Source: Brachypodium distachyon (Eukaryota; Streptophyta; Magnoliopsida; Poales; Poaceae). From it: a stretch of DNA of 64,000 nt. The notes beneath the pieces were generated by a model that was given only the letters and a program-made list of their open reading frames with translations, had not been told where the DNA came from and did no database searches. The translations under genes were made by a program, and so were the position numbers. Location: positions 23,706,501 through 23,770,500 of the forward strand of contig NC_016131.3 of assembly GCF_000005505.3 (NCBI RefSeq), read 5' to 3'. Shown piece after piece: positions 1 to 13,043 of the stretch; position 1 is the first letter of the stretch; every line of letters starts with the position of its first letter.

Positions 1-480
1 AGAAAAACAATCTTCAAATTGGAGAAGATAAAGGAGATGAAACAGGGAGCTAAAGGGCATAATGGATTCGTGGGGTGAAGGCAAATAATTCCCATGTATT
101 AGTTTGAGGAGAAATCGTTATGGGGAGAGAGAATTGTAGGACCAATTCAAGAGCATCCACTGGAATTGCTTCTCGAGGTTGAACGCCAGGAGGAAGACGA
201 CTCCGTAGATCAAATGGGCCAGTAGATGCGGTCGGCCACAACATGGGCCAAGAGGAGTAGGTGCGGCCCAAGAAGGAAAATGAAGAAGGAAGAGAAAGGT
301 GGGCTGTGGCCCATGGAAAAAAGTGACAGCAGGACGACACAAGCTGATTTTTGAATGTAAAGTTGCCGAAGACATGTAGTTAGTTGCTAAATCTGAATAA
401 TTAGTTGCTAAAATTCGCTCAAAAAATTACTTGCTAAAATACCCAAAATAGTTGCTTTTAGCCATATTTTTTGCCCAATT
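1..480. other. Unassigned sequence, no gene recognised
   Basis: Two overlapping antisense reading frames of 85 and 96 codons lie here, but neither shows a recognisable domain or codon structure. The last 120 bases contain several copies of a TTGCTAAAAT-like motif and grade into the minisatellite that follows. I see nothing else that supports a gene. Confidence 0.4.
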
Positions 481-2400
481 TTTGTACCCATCGAAGATTG
501 CGAGAACAAAAGACAAAGTTGACCGTTTTATTAGGAAAGTTGCGAGCATAAAAGACAAAATTGTCACACATTACTAGTATGAGATTCAAAGTTGTCAGTA
601 TACGAGCCAAAGTTGCTTACATGAGGACTAAAGTTGCCGGTATAAGAGTTAGAGTTTTCTATTATGTGAACGAAAATTGCTAGTATAGAGGTTAAAGTTG
701 TCAATGTGCGTGCAAAAATGCCAGCACACAAGCCAAAGTTGCCAACACATTAGTGAAAGTTGCTATCGCACACACAAAAAAATTGTTAGTGTAGGAGCCA
801 ATGTTTAAGAGAGAAACAAAAAATACCACCGGTATATGAGCAAAATATGCTAGTATGAGAACTAAGTTTCCAGTATGAGATCGTTTCTAACATCTAAAGT
901 GACACAAATTTCATGGAAAAACAAGGTAATAAACATCAAAGTTCATGCATCAGTCGCTCTCCCCGTGGGCCTGTTGGTATTGTCCTATGATCCGATGTTG
1001 AGAAATCAACCATATAGTGTGCCATGCCTATGATACACTGTTGGCACTAGGTTTGCCTGTTTTAGATGCTAAACAGTTGAGAAATAGTTTCTTAGAAGAA
1101 TCATAGAGTTGCTACATTCAACAACAGAGTTGCTAGTATGTGAATGAAAATTGTCGTTATAGCAGCCAAAGTTGCTAGTATGTGAGTCAAAATTGTTAGT
1201 ATAGAAGACAAAGTTGCTAGTATGATTGTCAAAGTTGTCGATACAGAAGACGAAGTTGCTAGTATGTGAGTCAAAGTTGCCGATATAGAAGCCAAAGTTG
1301 CTAGTATGTGAGTCAAAGTTGCCGATATAAAAGCCAAAGTTGCTAGTATGTGAGTCAAAGTTGCCGATATAGAAACCCAAATTGCTAATATTTGAGTTAA
1401 AATTTCCGGTATAGTAGCCAAAATTGCTAATACTAAAAAGTTGCGAATATAGCGACAAAGTTGCTAGTATGTGAAAAATTGCTAGTATAGTAGCCAAATT
1501 TCATAGTATGATAGTCCACCATAGTTGTTAGTATGTGAATTAAAGTTGTCAGTATAAAAACCAAAGTTGATAACCTGATATTCAAAGTTGCTGATATAGA
1601 AACAAAAGTTGCTAGTATATATGTCAAAGTGGCTAATATGTAAGTCAAAATTGCTAATATGTGAGTCAAAGTAGTCAAAGGTTATAATCTGGTAGTCAAA
1701 GTTGTCGGTATAGCAGAAAAGTTGCTAATATGATAGTCAACCAAAATTGCTACTATGTGATTAAAACTTACCAATATAGTAGCCAAAACTGATAATTTGT
1801 AGTGAACCAAAGTTACTAATATGTGTGTGAAAGTTGCCGGTATCGCAGTCAAAGTTGATACTTTGATAGTGAACCAAAGTTGCTAATATGTGTGTGAACG
1901 TTGCTGGTAAAGGACCCAAAGTTGCTAGTGTGTGAGTCAAAGTTGTCACTGTTAACCAAAGTTGCTACGATGTGAGTCAAAGTTGCCGGTATAGAAGCCA
2001 AATTTGTCAGTATAAAAGACAGTTGCTGGTATAGCAGCCAAATTTGCTAGTATGATAGTCAAAATTGTAACTGGTAACCAAAATTGCTACTATCTGAGGG
2101 AAAGTTGTTGATATAGTGGTCAAAGTTACTAGTATCCGAGTCAAAGTTGTCAGTATAAAAGGAAAAGTTGATAGTTTGTTAGTCAAAATTGCAGATAGAG
2201 TAGACAAAATTGCTAGTATGATCGTCAAAGTTGCCGATATACAAACCAAAATCAGAACTATGTGATCAAAGTTGATAGTATAGCACCCAAGGTTGCTAGT
2301 ATGTGAAAAGTTGTCAACACAGAAGACAAAGTGCTAGCGTAAATGATAAAGTTGGCGACGGATTAATAGAAGTTGCTACTATGAAAGCGTAACAACTTTG
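481..2400. repeat. Degenerate minisatellite built on a 21-nt unit
   Basis: The core CAAAGTTGCTAGTATG recurs dozens of times. In the best-kept part (about 1,190-1,400) two 21-nt variants alternate, one with TTGCTAGTATGTGAG and one with TTGCCGATATAGAAG, giving a 42-nt higher-order unit. Towards both ends the copies are more diverged and spacing is irregular. Because 21 is a multiple of three, stop-free frames persist on the minus strand and yield seven-residue repeats, a by-product of the period. The function is unknown; it may simply be locally amplified DNA. Confidence 0.85.
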
Positions 2401-3038
2401 GATTCTTTATAAACGACTTTGCCATGGTGTTCACAATGTTGACTCCTTAACAAGTAACTATCGTTCCAATGTTGATTTCTGTTGTCAATTTTTGAGTGTA
2501 TTGCAAGCAACTTTGACTCATTTTGTTTGCAATGTTGTGTTCGTTATATCAACTTTTGCTTCAATGTGGCACTGCAGATAAAGTTGCAAAACAAGGATGA
2601 AAAGTTGCATAATTTAGCACAACAGTTGCTTTTCAAAAATATTTGTCAAAATATACCAAAATGGGATCTAGCATTGAAGATCTCGCCGTGATAGAGCCAG
2701 TAGTGAAAACAGATCATAATTCTGATGCTTGTTTTGGAAGTTATGACGTTTTGAAAAGTTAAACCGAATTAAATGAACATGCATGCACGTGAGACGTCTA
2801 GTAGCATGTGAATTGGACGTTCATGACTTTTCCTCATGCCTAATTAAGCCAAGCTAATCAGGAACTACCTAATTGCACTACTCGGTGCGCGCTTGTTCTC
2901 CGGACAGCGGTGGGGTCGTGCAGGGGTCATGGGTTTTTAGTGCGCGCGACGCATGATGGTTTGGTGAGCGCGTGATTCAGATCAGGATTTCCTAATTAGG
3001 ATTGACTGGATTAAGGAAACGGTAAGTTTCTATATTAG
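2401..3038. other. Unassigned sequence between minisatellite and LTR
   Basis: A few more AAGTTGC-like words occur up to about 2,610. After that the sequence is AT-rich and then mixed, with no frame longer than about 70 codons and no recognisable product. It may be the remains of an older element. Confidence 0.35.
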
Positions 3039-3074
3039 GGCCGTTGGCTGGTTGGGCTTAACCAGCCAACGGCC
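3039..3074. repeat. Perfect 15-bp inverted repeat with 6-nt loop
   Basis: The arm GGCCGTTGGCTGGTT (3,039-3,053) is followed by the loop GGGCTT and then its exact reverse complement (3,060-3,074). It stands four bases from the point where homology to the 3' end of the neighbouring LTR stops. It could be a chance palindrome, a transposon terminus or a deletion-prone hairpin. Confidence 0.85.
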
Positions 3075-3078
3075 GCCC

Positions 3079-6000
3079 GCTAGTCCTGTCCCCTAGATCG
3101 ACTCACTAGCACACACAGTTTCATGATGAAATATACAGAAACAAATGTCAAACGTACTTTATTACATTGCATCATCCAGAATTTAAATAGTACTTACAAC
3201 CTCGCATGACCCCTTGCCAGCATAAAACAAATACTGTTTCATCATCATAAAACGATGTTTCAAAATACTGCAGTGGAAAAGAGTAGAACATAAGGGCCTC
3301 AACTACTCCAAGGTGAGAGCATGTTAATATGTAGGCAAATGACCCGCAACATAACGACGAACCTCACTCATCGTCGGATCCACCTGCATTGTTAATTGCA
3401 GCCACTACATGGTCAATGCATTTGAATGTATTGGCAAGTTCAGCAGAGTTATAAAGGACCTACCAAGTACATGCATAATTTGGCTATGTGGAGTTTGGCT
3501 GTTTGCATAAAAGCATCATTGTTCAATCCTATCATTTTTAAACAAATAGTTTTGAATTCTGTTGGACACGGGGTAGAAACACCCATGCTCCTATTAACCT
3601 AGGCACATTGAGTAGAAACATCAATGCTCATACCCGGTTCAATCCATTCGTTTTATTATGAAATTGGAATGAGTGAGACCTTCCTTACAGCCCCAATATC
3701 TAATTGCTCATAATTGTCCATAATCGGGGACACGGCTAAGTACTTAGTTTGACACTGTCGAGAGGTGGTACACTTTACCCACAAGAAATCGACGTGTTAA
3801 TCCCTTACTGTCCTCCAGGTGGAGTAGCAACGGCATCGATTACAGGAATTTTCAGAACATAATCCCCCAGACCACCTGAGGGACGTGCCCCCACCTACAC
3901 TGCTACATACCGATGTCACCTCGGATCCGGGTTCATATTTTTTACATCCATCGTGGCAGAGCCCATAATACCATGTGGTTGTACTGGAAGCTACTAAACA
4001 GGAAGCTAGTCCAGTCTCTGGTTACCCCGGGTGGCATTCCTCAGTTGCAACGTAGGCGCTCCCATAGAAATGGCGAGACGACTCATAGAAATGGATCTGA
4101 CGTCGCATACATCTCCACTTCCTCAAAGCAGCCCACCCAGGACGGTTCATTGAATTACTTGTTTTGCCATACACTAGGAAAACCATATTGTAATTCAATA
4201 GTATCACATTGTAATAATACCACCCTCATATATTATCATAGCATAGCATTTTACTACTGCGATGGCAATTGGTGGTGAGGTCATGGCAAGGGTATCCTAT
4301 ACTACTAGGAGAATCATAGCATAGCATAGATACAATAATAATCCTAACAATGCAACTAATAAAATCTAGTGCATAATAAAATAATAGGTTGATGGTCAAA
4401 GTGGACTTGCCTTGATAGCAGTTGGTATTCAAGCACTCTTCACAATCACACAGTTCGCTCTCCGAGAAAACTAAACAATATAAACATTGCATACATAAAC
4501 ACACCATACAAACAAAAGAATATATGTATGCCATGATGTAATGCAAAACATGTGACATGAGTGGGTTGATTTTATTCGGGTGATCTACTGGTCCAAGGCA
4601 TTAATAATTAAGCACATGTAATTAGAGTTTTAAACAAATAGCAAAGGCTAGGGTTTAAACCCTAAAATAAGGTTTTATTGGCATCAGCCAAATAAATTAA
4701 TTTAAAATATTTATTTCTCTGTCCCATTGGACAGAGGACAATAAAACAAATTTTTGGGCACTGGTTTCATTAAAAAAGGACTTCTAAATAATTATTTATG
4801 AATTAAAAGGCATTAAAATCCATTCTGTAATTTGAATGTAATTAAATTATTGAAATTCAAATTTAAACAGTGCCAAAAGATTCTACAGGTTGAGAGCTTT
4901 CCAAAAAGGTAAAGTTTGTCAAATTTGGCCAAAGGGTTTAAAAGTTATGATCATTTCAAGTTACATGGGCTTTTCTGCAAAAGTGCCATTTAATTATTCC
5001 GGGGATTTAAATTACATTTTTATTTTTATTACGCAGGGCCACGTGTCACGTTCTAATAGGTGCGTACCGGTTCGATTAAATTAAAATCCAGGATCTAATC
5101 TGGACCGTTGGGATGAAATGGACGGTTGAGATGGAACATGGGAGATTACCGGCGGCGCTAGGGTTCCGGCGGAGCTCCGGCGAGCGCGGGGACGCGGCGG
5201 CGGGCGGTTCCGGTGGGGATTTGGGTCGGGGAAGCGTGGAGATGAGGCGGCGTGGCACGGCGAAGACGATGATGGGGTTGGCGCTCCTCGGGGCGGTCGG
5301 ACGCCTTTCCTAGGACGACGCGAAGACGACGGCGAGCGGCGGAGCTTCGGGCGAGCGGCGACGCGGCTTCTCCGGTGACCTAAAGGAAAAATCGGGCGCG
5401 TCACGGGATGCGCGAGGCTTCGGGGGTAAGGAAACGGCAAGGGGGATGGAGCTTGGCTCACCGGTGGCTTGGCTTCGAGCTCGGGAACGACGGCGACGAC
5501 GAGCTACTCCGGCGAGGGATTCCGGCAGCGTGGGCGCGTGCGGGTGCGGGCAAACAGAGGGGAAAAGAAGAGGAGGAAGAGGGCTTTATAAGGACGCGGA
5601 CGGGCTCGAGGATTAAAGGACGGAGCGAGGGAAATCTGGCGGTGAGCGCGCGGCGGCGAAGAAGGAAAGCGCGCGCGCGTCGCGGGCGTGATTCCGGGGA
5701 AGACGAAGACTGGCAGGTGGGCCCCACCTGTCAGTGACTCACGGGTGCGGGCGCTTGTTGGGCTGGCTGGGCTGGCTCAGGCGCGCGCGGGAAGTTGGGC
5801 CGGTTCAGCCCAATTCGGCCGGGCCGGTCTGTTTTCCCCTTTTTTTTTCTTTAGCCTTTTCTTTTTCTGTTTTTCTTATTTCTTTGATATCTTTTGATTT
5901 TGAACTCCAAATTGGTCCAAATAAATTCTAGAAAATTTGTAAAATCATGTTCTATCATGATACAACTTTTAGGAGAAATTTCCCCTCAAAATAAAATATA

Positions 6001-6307
6001 TAAAAATACATTTGCCCTATAAATGCCTTTAGGGCTATATAACTATTTAAAGAAAATAGTTTTTCAACTCCAAATAATTATCCAAAAATTATGGGATAGC
6101 TTATATATATATGCAATAAACCCCTTTTATATATAAACCCTATTGGTTTGAAGATCCAAAGTTCAAACGGGTGTAAACCCTAGGGTTTAAATTGAAACAA
6201 AGTCTTTTAAAGCCTTTTGAGATTCAAATTTAAATTCAAATATGCAATTGTGGCATGATGCTCATGGATGCAATGCATATGAAAGGTTTTGAATTTTTGG
6301 ATGTTAC
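3079..6307 (-). mobile_element. Tekay/RIRE8-like LTR, 3' tip missing
   Basis: Read on minus, it begins with TGTAACATCC at 6,307 and matches the solo LTR at 15,622-18,944 along nearly its whole length: AT-rich 5' part, GC-rich middle with a CTTATAAAGCC-like TATA motif near 5,585, and the block ending in CACTAGCACACACAG near 3,110. The last 45 or so bases of the complete LTR are absent. No PBS, gag or pol adjoins it, and the base run after 6,307 (TGAAA) has no partner on the other side, so the original insertion has been eroded. It abuts the LINE ORF2 at 6,308. Confidence 0.85.
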
Positions 6308-9300
6308 ATGAAACCATGAGGCTCTAGAGAGACCTATTTGATTGAAGATAAGCCCATTCCTTTGCTTCCAAATGTGCCAGCATGCCGTGATAAAGACTTC
6401 CTTGAAAAAGGTAGCAGGAACCGAGGATCGTGCTCCTTTAATGATGTTCGAGAAAGACCCTTGCGGCAAGGGATCAAAACCAATGGAGGCCCAGCAAGAG
6501 ATGCTAAAATTGCATCTGAAAAACAAGTGGTCACTGGTTTCTCTAGAGCCCAAGGAACAAAGCACGTTGGAGACCACACCATCCTTATTGCAGTTCTTGC
6601 GGTCTAAGAGATCTCTAGTATTCAGACGGTCCTGCGAGAGAAGTCAGCAGAAACCTTTCAGCTTGGGGACACATTTATTTTTCCAGATTCTACCGAAGAG
6701 CCCAGAATTTCGGCTGGTGGACAGGCAATGTTTATAGTAGTGACTGGGTTTAAAGGAGCCATTCCCCCAGATGCTTAACCAAGTGTCTTTGTCCTTAGGA
6801 TCAATTGCCACAGAATTGAAGAGCTCCCAAATGAAATGAAATTCCTCCAAAGCTTAAGTGGTTAAAGGGAGGGAGAACATTTCCATAGGATCCGCCACCT
6901 CGAAAAGTCTCTGAAGACGTGCATTCATATCTGTGGCAAAAGAAAAAATTCTAGGAAATCTTGTGCTCAGGCATCCTCCTTCCCAATCATCATTCCAAAG
7001 GGAAATTTTTGTAGTGCCACATCCTGGGAGGCAGCGAGAGATGTCTTTGAAGTCAGGAAGAAGATTGAGTAAGTCCCTCCACCAGAAGGATCCTTAATTT
7101 GGTATGAGATGGTCGAGGCAGCGAAGAGACATAGTGAGAGTTCCAAATGAGGCTGACCCAAGGAGCATCATCTTTATTAAAGAACTTGAAGAGAAACTTC
7201 ATCAACTGAGCCTTGTTATAGAGGTGAAGATTCAAAATGCCCAGCCCACCTTGCCTCCTGAGCTTGCAGACATGTTCCCAAGTGACCAAAGCCTTTTCAG
7301 ACTTATTCCAAAGTGCCACCCTCCGTCTTTTATCAATAGCCTCAATGAATCCCTCCTGAACTTTAAGTATGCTTAGGGTATAAGAAGGCAAAGTGGACAA
7401 CACATATTTAACCACCTGCAACCGACCCCCAAAAGAGAGAAAGGACGAGCAAACTGTAAGGCGGCGATCAATGCGGTCAATCACAGGCATGAGGTCCTGT
7501 ATTTTTGACCTAGTTGTCCCCACCGGAAGACCCAAGTAAGTAAAGGGAAAGGAACCAATTTTACATCCCAAGATACCAGCCAAGAGCTCTGTTCTGTGAG
7601 GAGGCACGTTGATGGGACTAATACAAGATTCGGTGAAATTCACTCTAAGACCCGTGGTTTGTGCAAAGGATTCCAAGAGAGCCTTAAGGCAAAGGCTGGA
7701 GTTGCTGACTTGAGGCTTGCATGAGGAACAATGTGTCATCTGCATATTGGACAATTGGAAAGTCTTCATCACCATTAGGTATGGGTAACCAAAAAAGGTT
7801 CATCCGGAAAGCTCTGTTAATAATTGCTTGAATGAGGTCAGCTGCGAGAACGAAGAGAAGTGGGGACAGGGGATCGCCTTGCCTAACTCCCCTTCGACAA
7901 TGGAAGAATTTGCCTAGGATGCCATTGAGGAGAACAACAGAGGTACCAGAGGAAAGTATGTTTCTGATCCAACCAATCCACCGATCGTCAAAGCCTAAGT
8001 GGTGAAGAACCTGAAGGATAGCTGAGTGATCAACCATGTTAAAGGCTTTCTCAAAATCCAACTTGATGACCACCACCTCTCATCGGGATTGCTTGCATTG
8101 ATGAATGTACTCAAGGGTCCAAGCAAGACAATCCTGGATAGAGCGAGACTTGAGGAAACCGTATTAGTTCTTGTGAATTAACTTCAGGATAACGCACTGG
8201 AGACGGGTAGCCAAGATCTTGGTAATCAATTTAAGGCACGAATTAAGGAGCGAGATCAGTCGAAAGGCATTGACAGACTCCGACGAATGCACCTTCGGGA
8301 TAAGAGAAATGAATGAGGAGTTGAGACACAGCTTGATGATGTTCCAACACCGCTTGAAGAACAATCCATTAAAGCCATCCGGACTAGGAGATCGATCCAC
8401 ATGCATGATCTTGATCACAAGCTCAATTTCCTCGAGAGAAAAAGGGCTTGAAAGCTGTTGAAGATCAACTCCCTCCACATGAATAAGCTCAGATAAATTG
8501 AAATGCATGTGGCAGTTAGAAGCCTGGCCCATTCTGTCACTGAATGTGGACCAAAGAACCTCAGCTTTCTCATGATGAAGATTAGCAATGGAGCCATTCG
8601 GGCGACGAAGTTGAGGAATAGCATTGCACCTTAGCGCTTTAGTTGCTATGGAATGAAAAAACTTGGAGTTTTCATCACCAAATTTAGTACATTGAATAGT
8701 GCATCTGTTCTTCCAGTAGATTCTCTGATTTGATCGGAGCCGTGGGATGTGATCCTTTAGGAGTCGCCGGAGATTCTATTCCACCAAGGACAATGATCTT
8801 AATTCCTCAATGAGATCCAAAATAACAATCATAGCTTCACTGTTCCGAATCCAGACATCAAATTGGGAATTTCTTTTGCTCCAAATTTTGAGGCCACGTC
8901 TCACCGCCTTCAATCTAGAACTAATAATACCAGCAGAAGAGGAACGCCTGACCGGTAGGTTCCAATAGTACTCCACAGTTTGAAGAAAGCCCGGGAGATT
9001 GACCCAGAGTTTTCAAATCTGAAAATGGTAGCCATTGGAACATAAGAGGAAATAGAAACCACATACGGCACATGATCCGAAACTGAGCGAACGAGCGGCC
9101 AAGCCTTGGAACCAGGCAAGTTAACAGTCCAAGATTAGAAGTACAAACCCAGTCCACTTGTTCCAGAAGAGGGGCACATTGCATGTTACTCCAAGTAAAA
9201 GCCTGACCAGAGATAGGTAATTCGGCCAGGTCCTGGGGAGAAATCACATTGTTGAATCTGAAAATATCCTGAATATTACCTCTCGGCTTGTTTCGATTGC

Positions 9301-9928
9301 AAAGAGATCTATAGAAGTTGAAATCGCCCAGGAAGATTCAATTATCAGAATCCTCGATTTCCAAGCCAACAAGCCAATCCAGAAACTCGGATCTGGTGGG
9401 CTCGACACACGGCCCATAAACATTGACAACATGAAAGCAATCCGGCGACAATTTTGAATCGAGCTTCACATAAAGCCCAAAGGGATGGTGCTCCATCACA
9501 GTCCCGTGAAAAAGAAGCCCATCCCAGGCAGTAAGCAAGCTGCCGAAGTTACCCATCGATCCCAAAGCCGGAACGAAAGCAAACTCCATGATATTACGAG
9601 GAGCAATTGAACAGAGAAAAAAGGAATCAATCACAACACGCTTGGTCTCCTGTAAGCAAGTAACAGACGCCCTAATCTGCTCAGCACGCGCCTTAACAAC
9701 ATCACGTTTGTTAGTGGCAATAACCCCCCTAATATTCCAACAAAGAAAGTCCCACAACCGAGATTTAGAAGTGGCAAATCTATCCATAACAACTAGAAAG
9801 TAAAAGGAGCGACAAAGGTGGAGGTCCAGCCTCAACACCGGCACAACAAAGTGCGTACATGCGACAAAATAAGGTCCAGCATAACCAAAGTATGTCCCCA
9901 CAAAAGCCAAAATATTCCTCTCCAACAC
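6308..9928 (-). pseudogene. L1-type LINE ORF2: endonuclease and reverse transcriptase, decayed
   Basis: In minus order the frames give an APE-type endonuclease (9,928 to about 8,910) with the WNIRG and LQETK motifs near its start and a SDHVP motif near its end. A linker follows, then reverse transcriptase (8,532-7,053) with GVRQGDPLSP and the catalytic QYADDT motif, and then the zinc-binding zf-RVT segment (6,577-6,308) with ETSDHLFFRC and WKQRNG. An intact ORF2 would nick target DNA and copy the LINE RNA onto it. Here the pieces lie in several frames with stops and frameshifts. The 3' end is lost, cut off by the LTR ending at 6,307. The assignment is firm from motif order; the copy cannot be active. 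Confidence 0.9.
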
Positions 9929-9943
9929 CTGAGAGGCTCCTCT

Positions 9944-12383
9944 TCAGTTGTCCTTGGCAGCATCATCATTTGAACCATTGGGCGATGAACGATCAAGAGC
10001 CTTCGCAACCTCAGGAGCAAGGCCACAGAATTCAGTAGCAACAACAGTAGCAAGATCCAGTGGAATTGGCGCCGGCACTGACTGTTGCTGTAGGTGAGAC
10101 TGAAGATCATCATGGAAATCAGACATATGCAAACTTGAAGCTATAACGTTGAAAGGCACCTTGGGAGAAGGTGAGCGCCCCTTAGCCATGGCAGCATAAT
10201 CACGATTGAAGCCCTTAGCCAACTCCTGAAGCCTTGGGCTGCAGCGCACCTTCGAGACCACTCTAGGCGTGGGCCTTGATCTGCGCCCAGAAGAAGGGCG
10301 GCCCACATATTAAAATCCTGGAGCGCGGGATGAAACATCCTCCTGAGACGCAACTGGAGAGTTCTGCTTTGCATGCCTGCATGAATAAGTAATACTAACA
10401 CTCGTTGTCCGCCTAATTGGAGGAGATTGAATGCTAGTGCAGGCTAGAACCGAGGACTACTGTGTTGCTTCTTCACAGAGAGCTAGAAGGTTGCACTTGC
10501 GAATTGGGGAATGTTCCTGGATCAAATGTGCAGGTGCTTGTGGCTGAGCCATTTCAGGATTAGTGTTCTCCAACAGTTCAGTCAGATAGCGCTGATAGAG
10601 CCTCTTCTTAGCACTTGTGATGGTAATGTTCTGTACTGTCTCCTTGCCTTGAAGGATGAGATCAACAACAGCAGCTCCAGCATTGCTACAACCTCCAGCA
10701 GGTCTGGCATCCAAGGCCAGCGTCGGAGCAGCCCGCTGTTGAGAGATCACAGGATGAAAGCCGACATCGGAGGAGACAACCGGAGTGGGAGAAAGACCAG
10801 GGATGTGTGGATTAGCGAGTTGAAGAGCATCATGCCACCGTTGGACCCATGGCGGCCCCCATAGCAGAAGAACATTCCCCAAAAGGACGCAGAAACTTGA
10901 GCTTCTTCCCCTTACGATCATCTAAGTCAGGTGGTGCCAGTGAAAGCTGAAGCTGATGATCAAGCTCATGTTGTTCCAAAAGAGCCATCTGCAACTGAAT
11001 GTCATCTCCAAACTGAGATTCATACTGACCCTGCGCCATACCAAGCCTCGGCACGGTGTCATCCTCCGAATCAGCAACCTGAGTGCTCTGACCCTCTCGA
11101 ATGCAGATTCCACGTGAAGGGAGCCTGGCCCTTGCGCCATTACCAACTGAAGGTTGGGTCAAGGAGGAAGCATAATTGAAGCTATCAGACCGAGCGGGAC
11201 CTCGAATGATATCACGGCCAATGGGACGACGAGGTGCGCGACGATCCCTTGGTGAACCGGGCAAGATCGACGCAACGGGAATCTCTTGCTGACTTGGCCA
11301 GCCCGCATTGTTCTGCTGCTCTTCTTCTTGCGGCTGTCCCCAGATGTCCCAACCAAGATTTTCAGGGGAAGGCGGCGGAAGGGGAGCATGACGATTGTGA
11401 GTGAGCGGCAGATCCTCTTCAAATGGCAACATGCCATCAAAATCACCAACGAGAACAAGAGTAGGCATGGTCCATGAACGTCGTCTATCACCCAACTCAT
11501 TGAGCTGCTCAAGAATTGTACGACGCGGCACCATAAGATTATCCTTCACGAGGCACCTAGTAGATTATAGGACTTTTTGTTGCGCCTATCCACCCAGTTC
11601 AAAGGGACACCGAACCTGGAGACCGCGCGGCGGAAGTAGACGTCGTCGATGTAGTCAAGAGGCCAGCCCAGGTACATGATGTAGTAGACCTTGGACTCCT
11701 CCGTGCGCCGGGCGTTGGAAGTCTCGTCATGTTGGATGAAGTAGAGCTCGCGTCCGCCGCCCATGTCGATCATCGGCGGGCCGACCAGCTGATCCCGAGA
11801 AAGCACAGCCTGCTCCAAAAGGATGGACACAAGCTGAGCGGACAAGCAGGTTGAACGGAGGCGCCGTGATGATGTTGTAGATCTGCTGCAGGACGAACTC
11901 CCCCTCCGTGGTCGGTGGAGGCGGTTCCACAATGGCCATGGCACATGGTCTTCATGGCGATGAGGAGGCGCACCGCCGATGAAGAGGCAGTCCTTGGGAT
12001 TCTTCTCTTCGCCTCCATCCAACCACTGCAGGCCTGCTGGCACTCAGCTAGAAGGATCAAAAACAAAGTTTGCCATCGCTGATTCCGGTGGAGAGTCGAC
12101 GGAGGAAGCAACGAACAAAGTGCTGGAGGGCGGAGAAAAGGTGGCTAATGGAGTAGTCCTCCGCAAGCAGGAAAAGATGGGAGACCAAAGAGAACCAGGG
12201 ATAGGAATGCCCAGGGAGAGGCTCATGATACCCAAAGCACCAAAGGCCAGCTCGCTGACACTCAGGCCTCGAGGACACATGGCACAACGCCAGCGGACCG
12301 CGTTGAGAAGGGGAAGCCACCCTGGGGAAAGTCACGGGACTAGCGCACCTAGCCCACGTACCGGCCAAAGGGCCAGGGCCTAG
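9944..12383 (-). pseudogene. LINE ORF1, C-terminal half
   Basis: Upstream of ORF2 on minus the frames give the proline- and glutamine-rich protein typical of grass L1 ORF1. A DUF4283-like stretch containing GWPLDYIDDVYFRRAVSRFG and PLNWVDRRNKKSYN lies near 11,546-11,700. A charged linker follows, then a C-terminal tail (10,306-9,944) just before ORF2. The segment 12,050-12,383 has cysteine-rich words (CWRC, ALCHV, WCFG) that may be a decayed zinc-knuckle region. Such proteins bind the LINE RNA. At least three frame changes are needed to read it. The N-terminal half appears to lie beyond the inserted DNA, at 20,842-22,160. Confidence 0.7.
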
Positions 12384-12385
12384 CT

Positions 12386-13043
12386 GCTTACGGCATCTCC
12401 AACAGCATATCATATTTTGGATACCCAAATCTATTATGGGTAGAGGAGAGAGAAAATCTGGGTATCCAAAATATGTTCCACTTTTCCAGCATACCTAATA
12501 CTAGATACCCAAAATACCCAAAAGAGAATATTCTCGTTTTCTCCCCTACCGCATCTCCAATCGCCATCGACGGCGGCCCTCCTCGACCCCCATCGGCGGC
12601 GCGTGGCAGCAGTGTAGGAGGCGGCGCGAGGGTTGGCAGGCCACCACGTCGGGCTTGGGAGGCCCGGATGGCGGCGCCGGTGGCCGGATTTGGTAGGTCG
12701 AGGCGGAGCTCGGGCTGCGAAGAGAGATGGGGGGAGGGACTTGGGGATGGGTGGCGGCAGGAGGCTTCGTCGGGGTGGCGGGTTGGGAGCCGGCCGGCGG
12801 GAGGTCATGCTCGTCGACGAGGGGGGCAGTGGTCTCTGTCCAAGGGTGCTGGAGGCGTGGAAGAGGGGCCGTGCCGGCCGGCGGCAGAGCCATACCGTCA
12901 CAGGGCCGGCTGGGGCAATGGGGTGTGTGTGTGTGTGGGGGGGGGGTCCACAGATTTGGGTCTTTTGGGTACTCTAGCTTAGAATACCCATATATGGTTA
13001 TGGGTAGCTATCCAACAATTATGGGTATGCTTTTGGAGGCATT
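12386..13043. mobile_element. MITE-like element with imperfect terminal inverted repeats
   Basis: The left end (GCATCTCCAACAGCATA...) and the reverse complement of the right end (GCCTCCAAAAGCATACCC...) match imperfectly for about 60 bases, including shared TTGGATA and ATGGGTA blocks. The interior is GC-rich and has no recognisable protein. Grass MITEs often start with GCATCTCCAACAG. I could not identify a clear target-site duplication, so the superfamily is open. Confidence 0.55.
12923..12946. repeat. GT microsatellite followed by a G run
   Basis: Seven GT dinucleotides run directly into about ten G residues. This simple-sequence tract lies inside the MITE-like element and is likely length-variable. 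Confidence 0.9.

Noticed and set aside
50..375. Possible small gene on minus
   Set aside because: Two overlapping frames of similar length, no domain, no splice structure and no promoter motif.
1069..2249. Several minus frames of 60-142 codons with repeats such as SNFGFYIGNFDSHT
   Set aside because: They follow from a 21-nt repeat, which keeps frames open. There are two overlapping frames, no start context and no known domain, so I do not call a protein.
481..2400. CRISPR-like array
   Set aside because: The repeats are short, degenerate and directly adjacent with no unique spacers; the DNA is plant nuclear.
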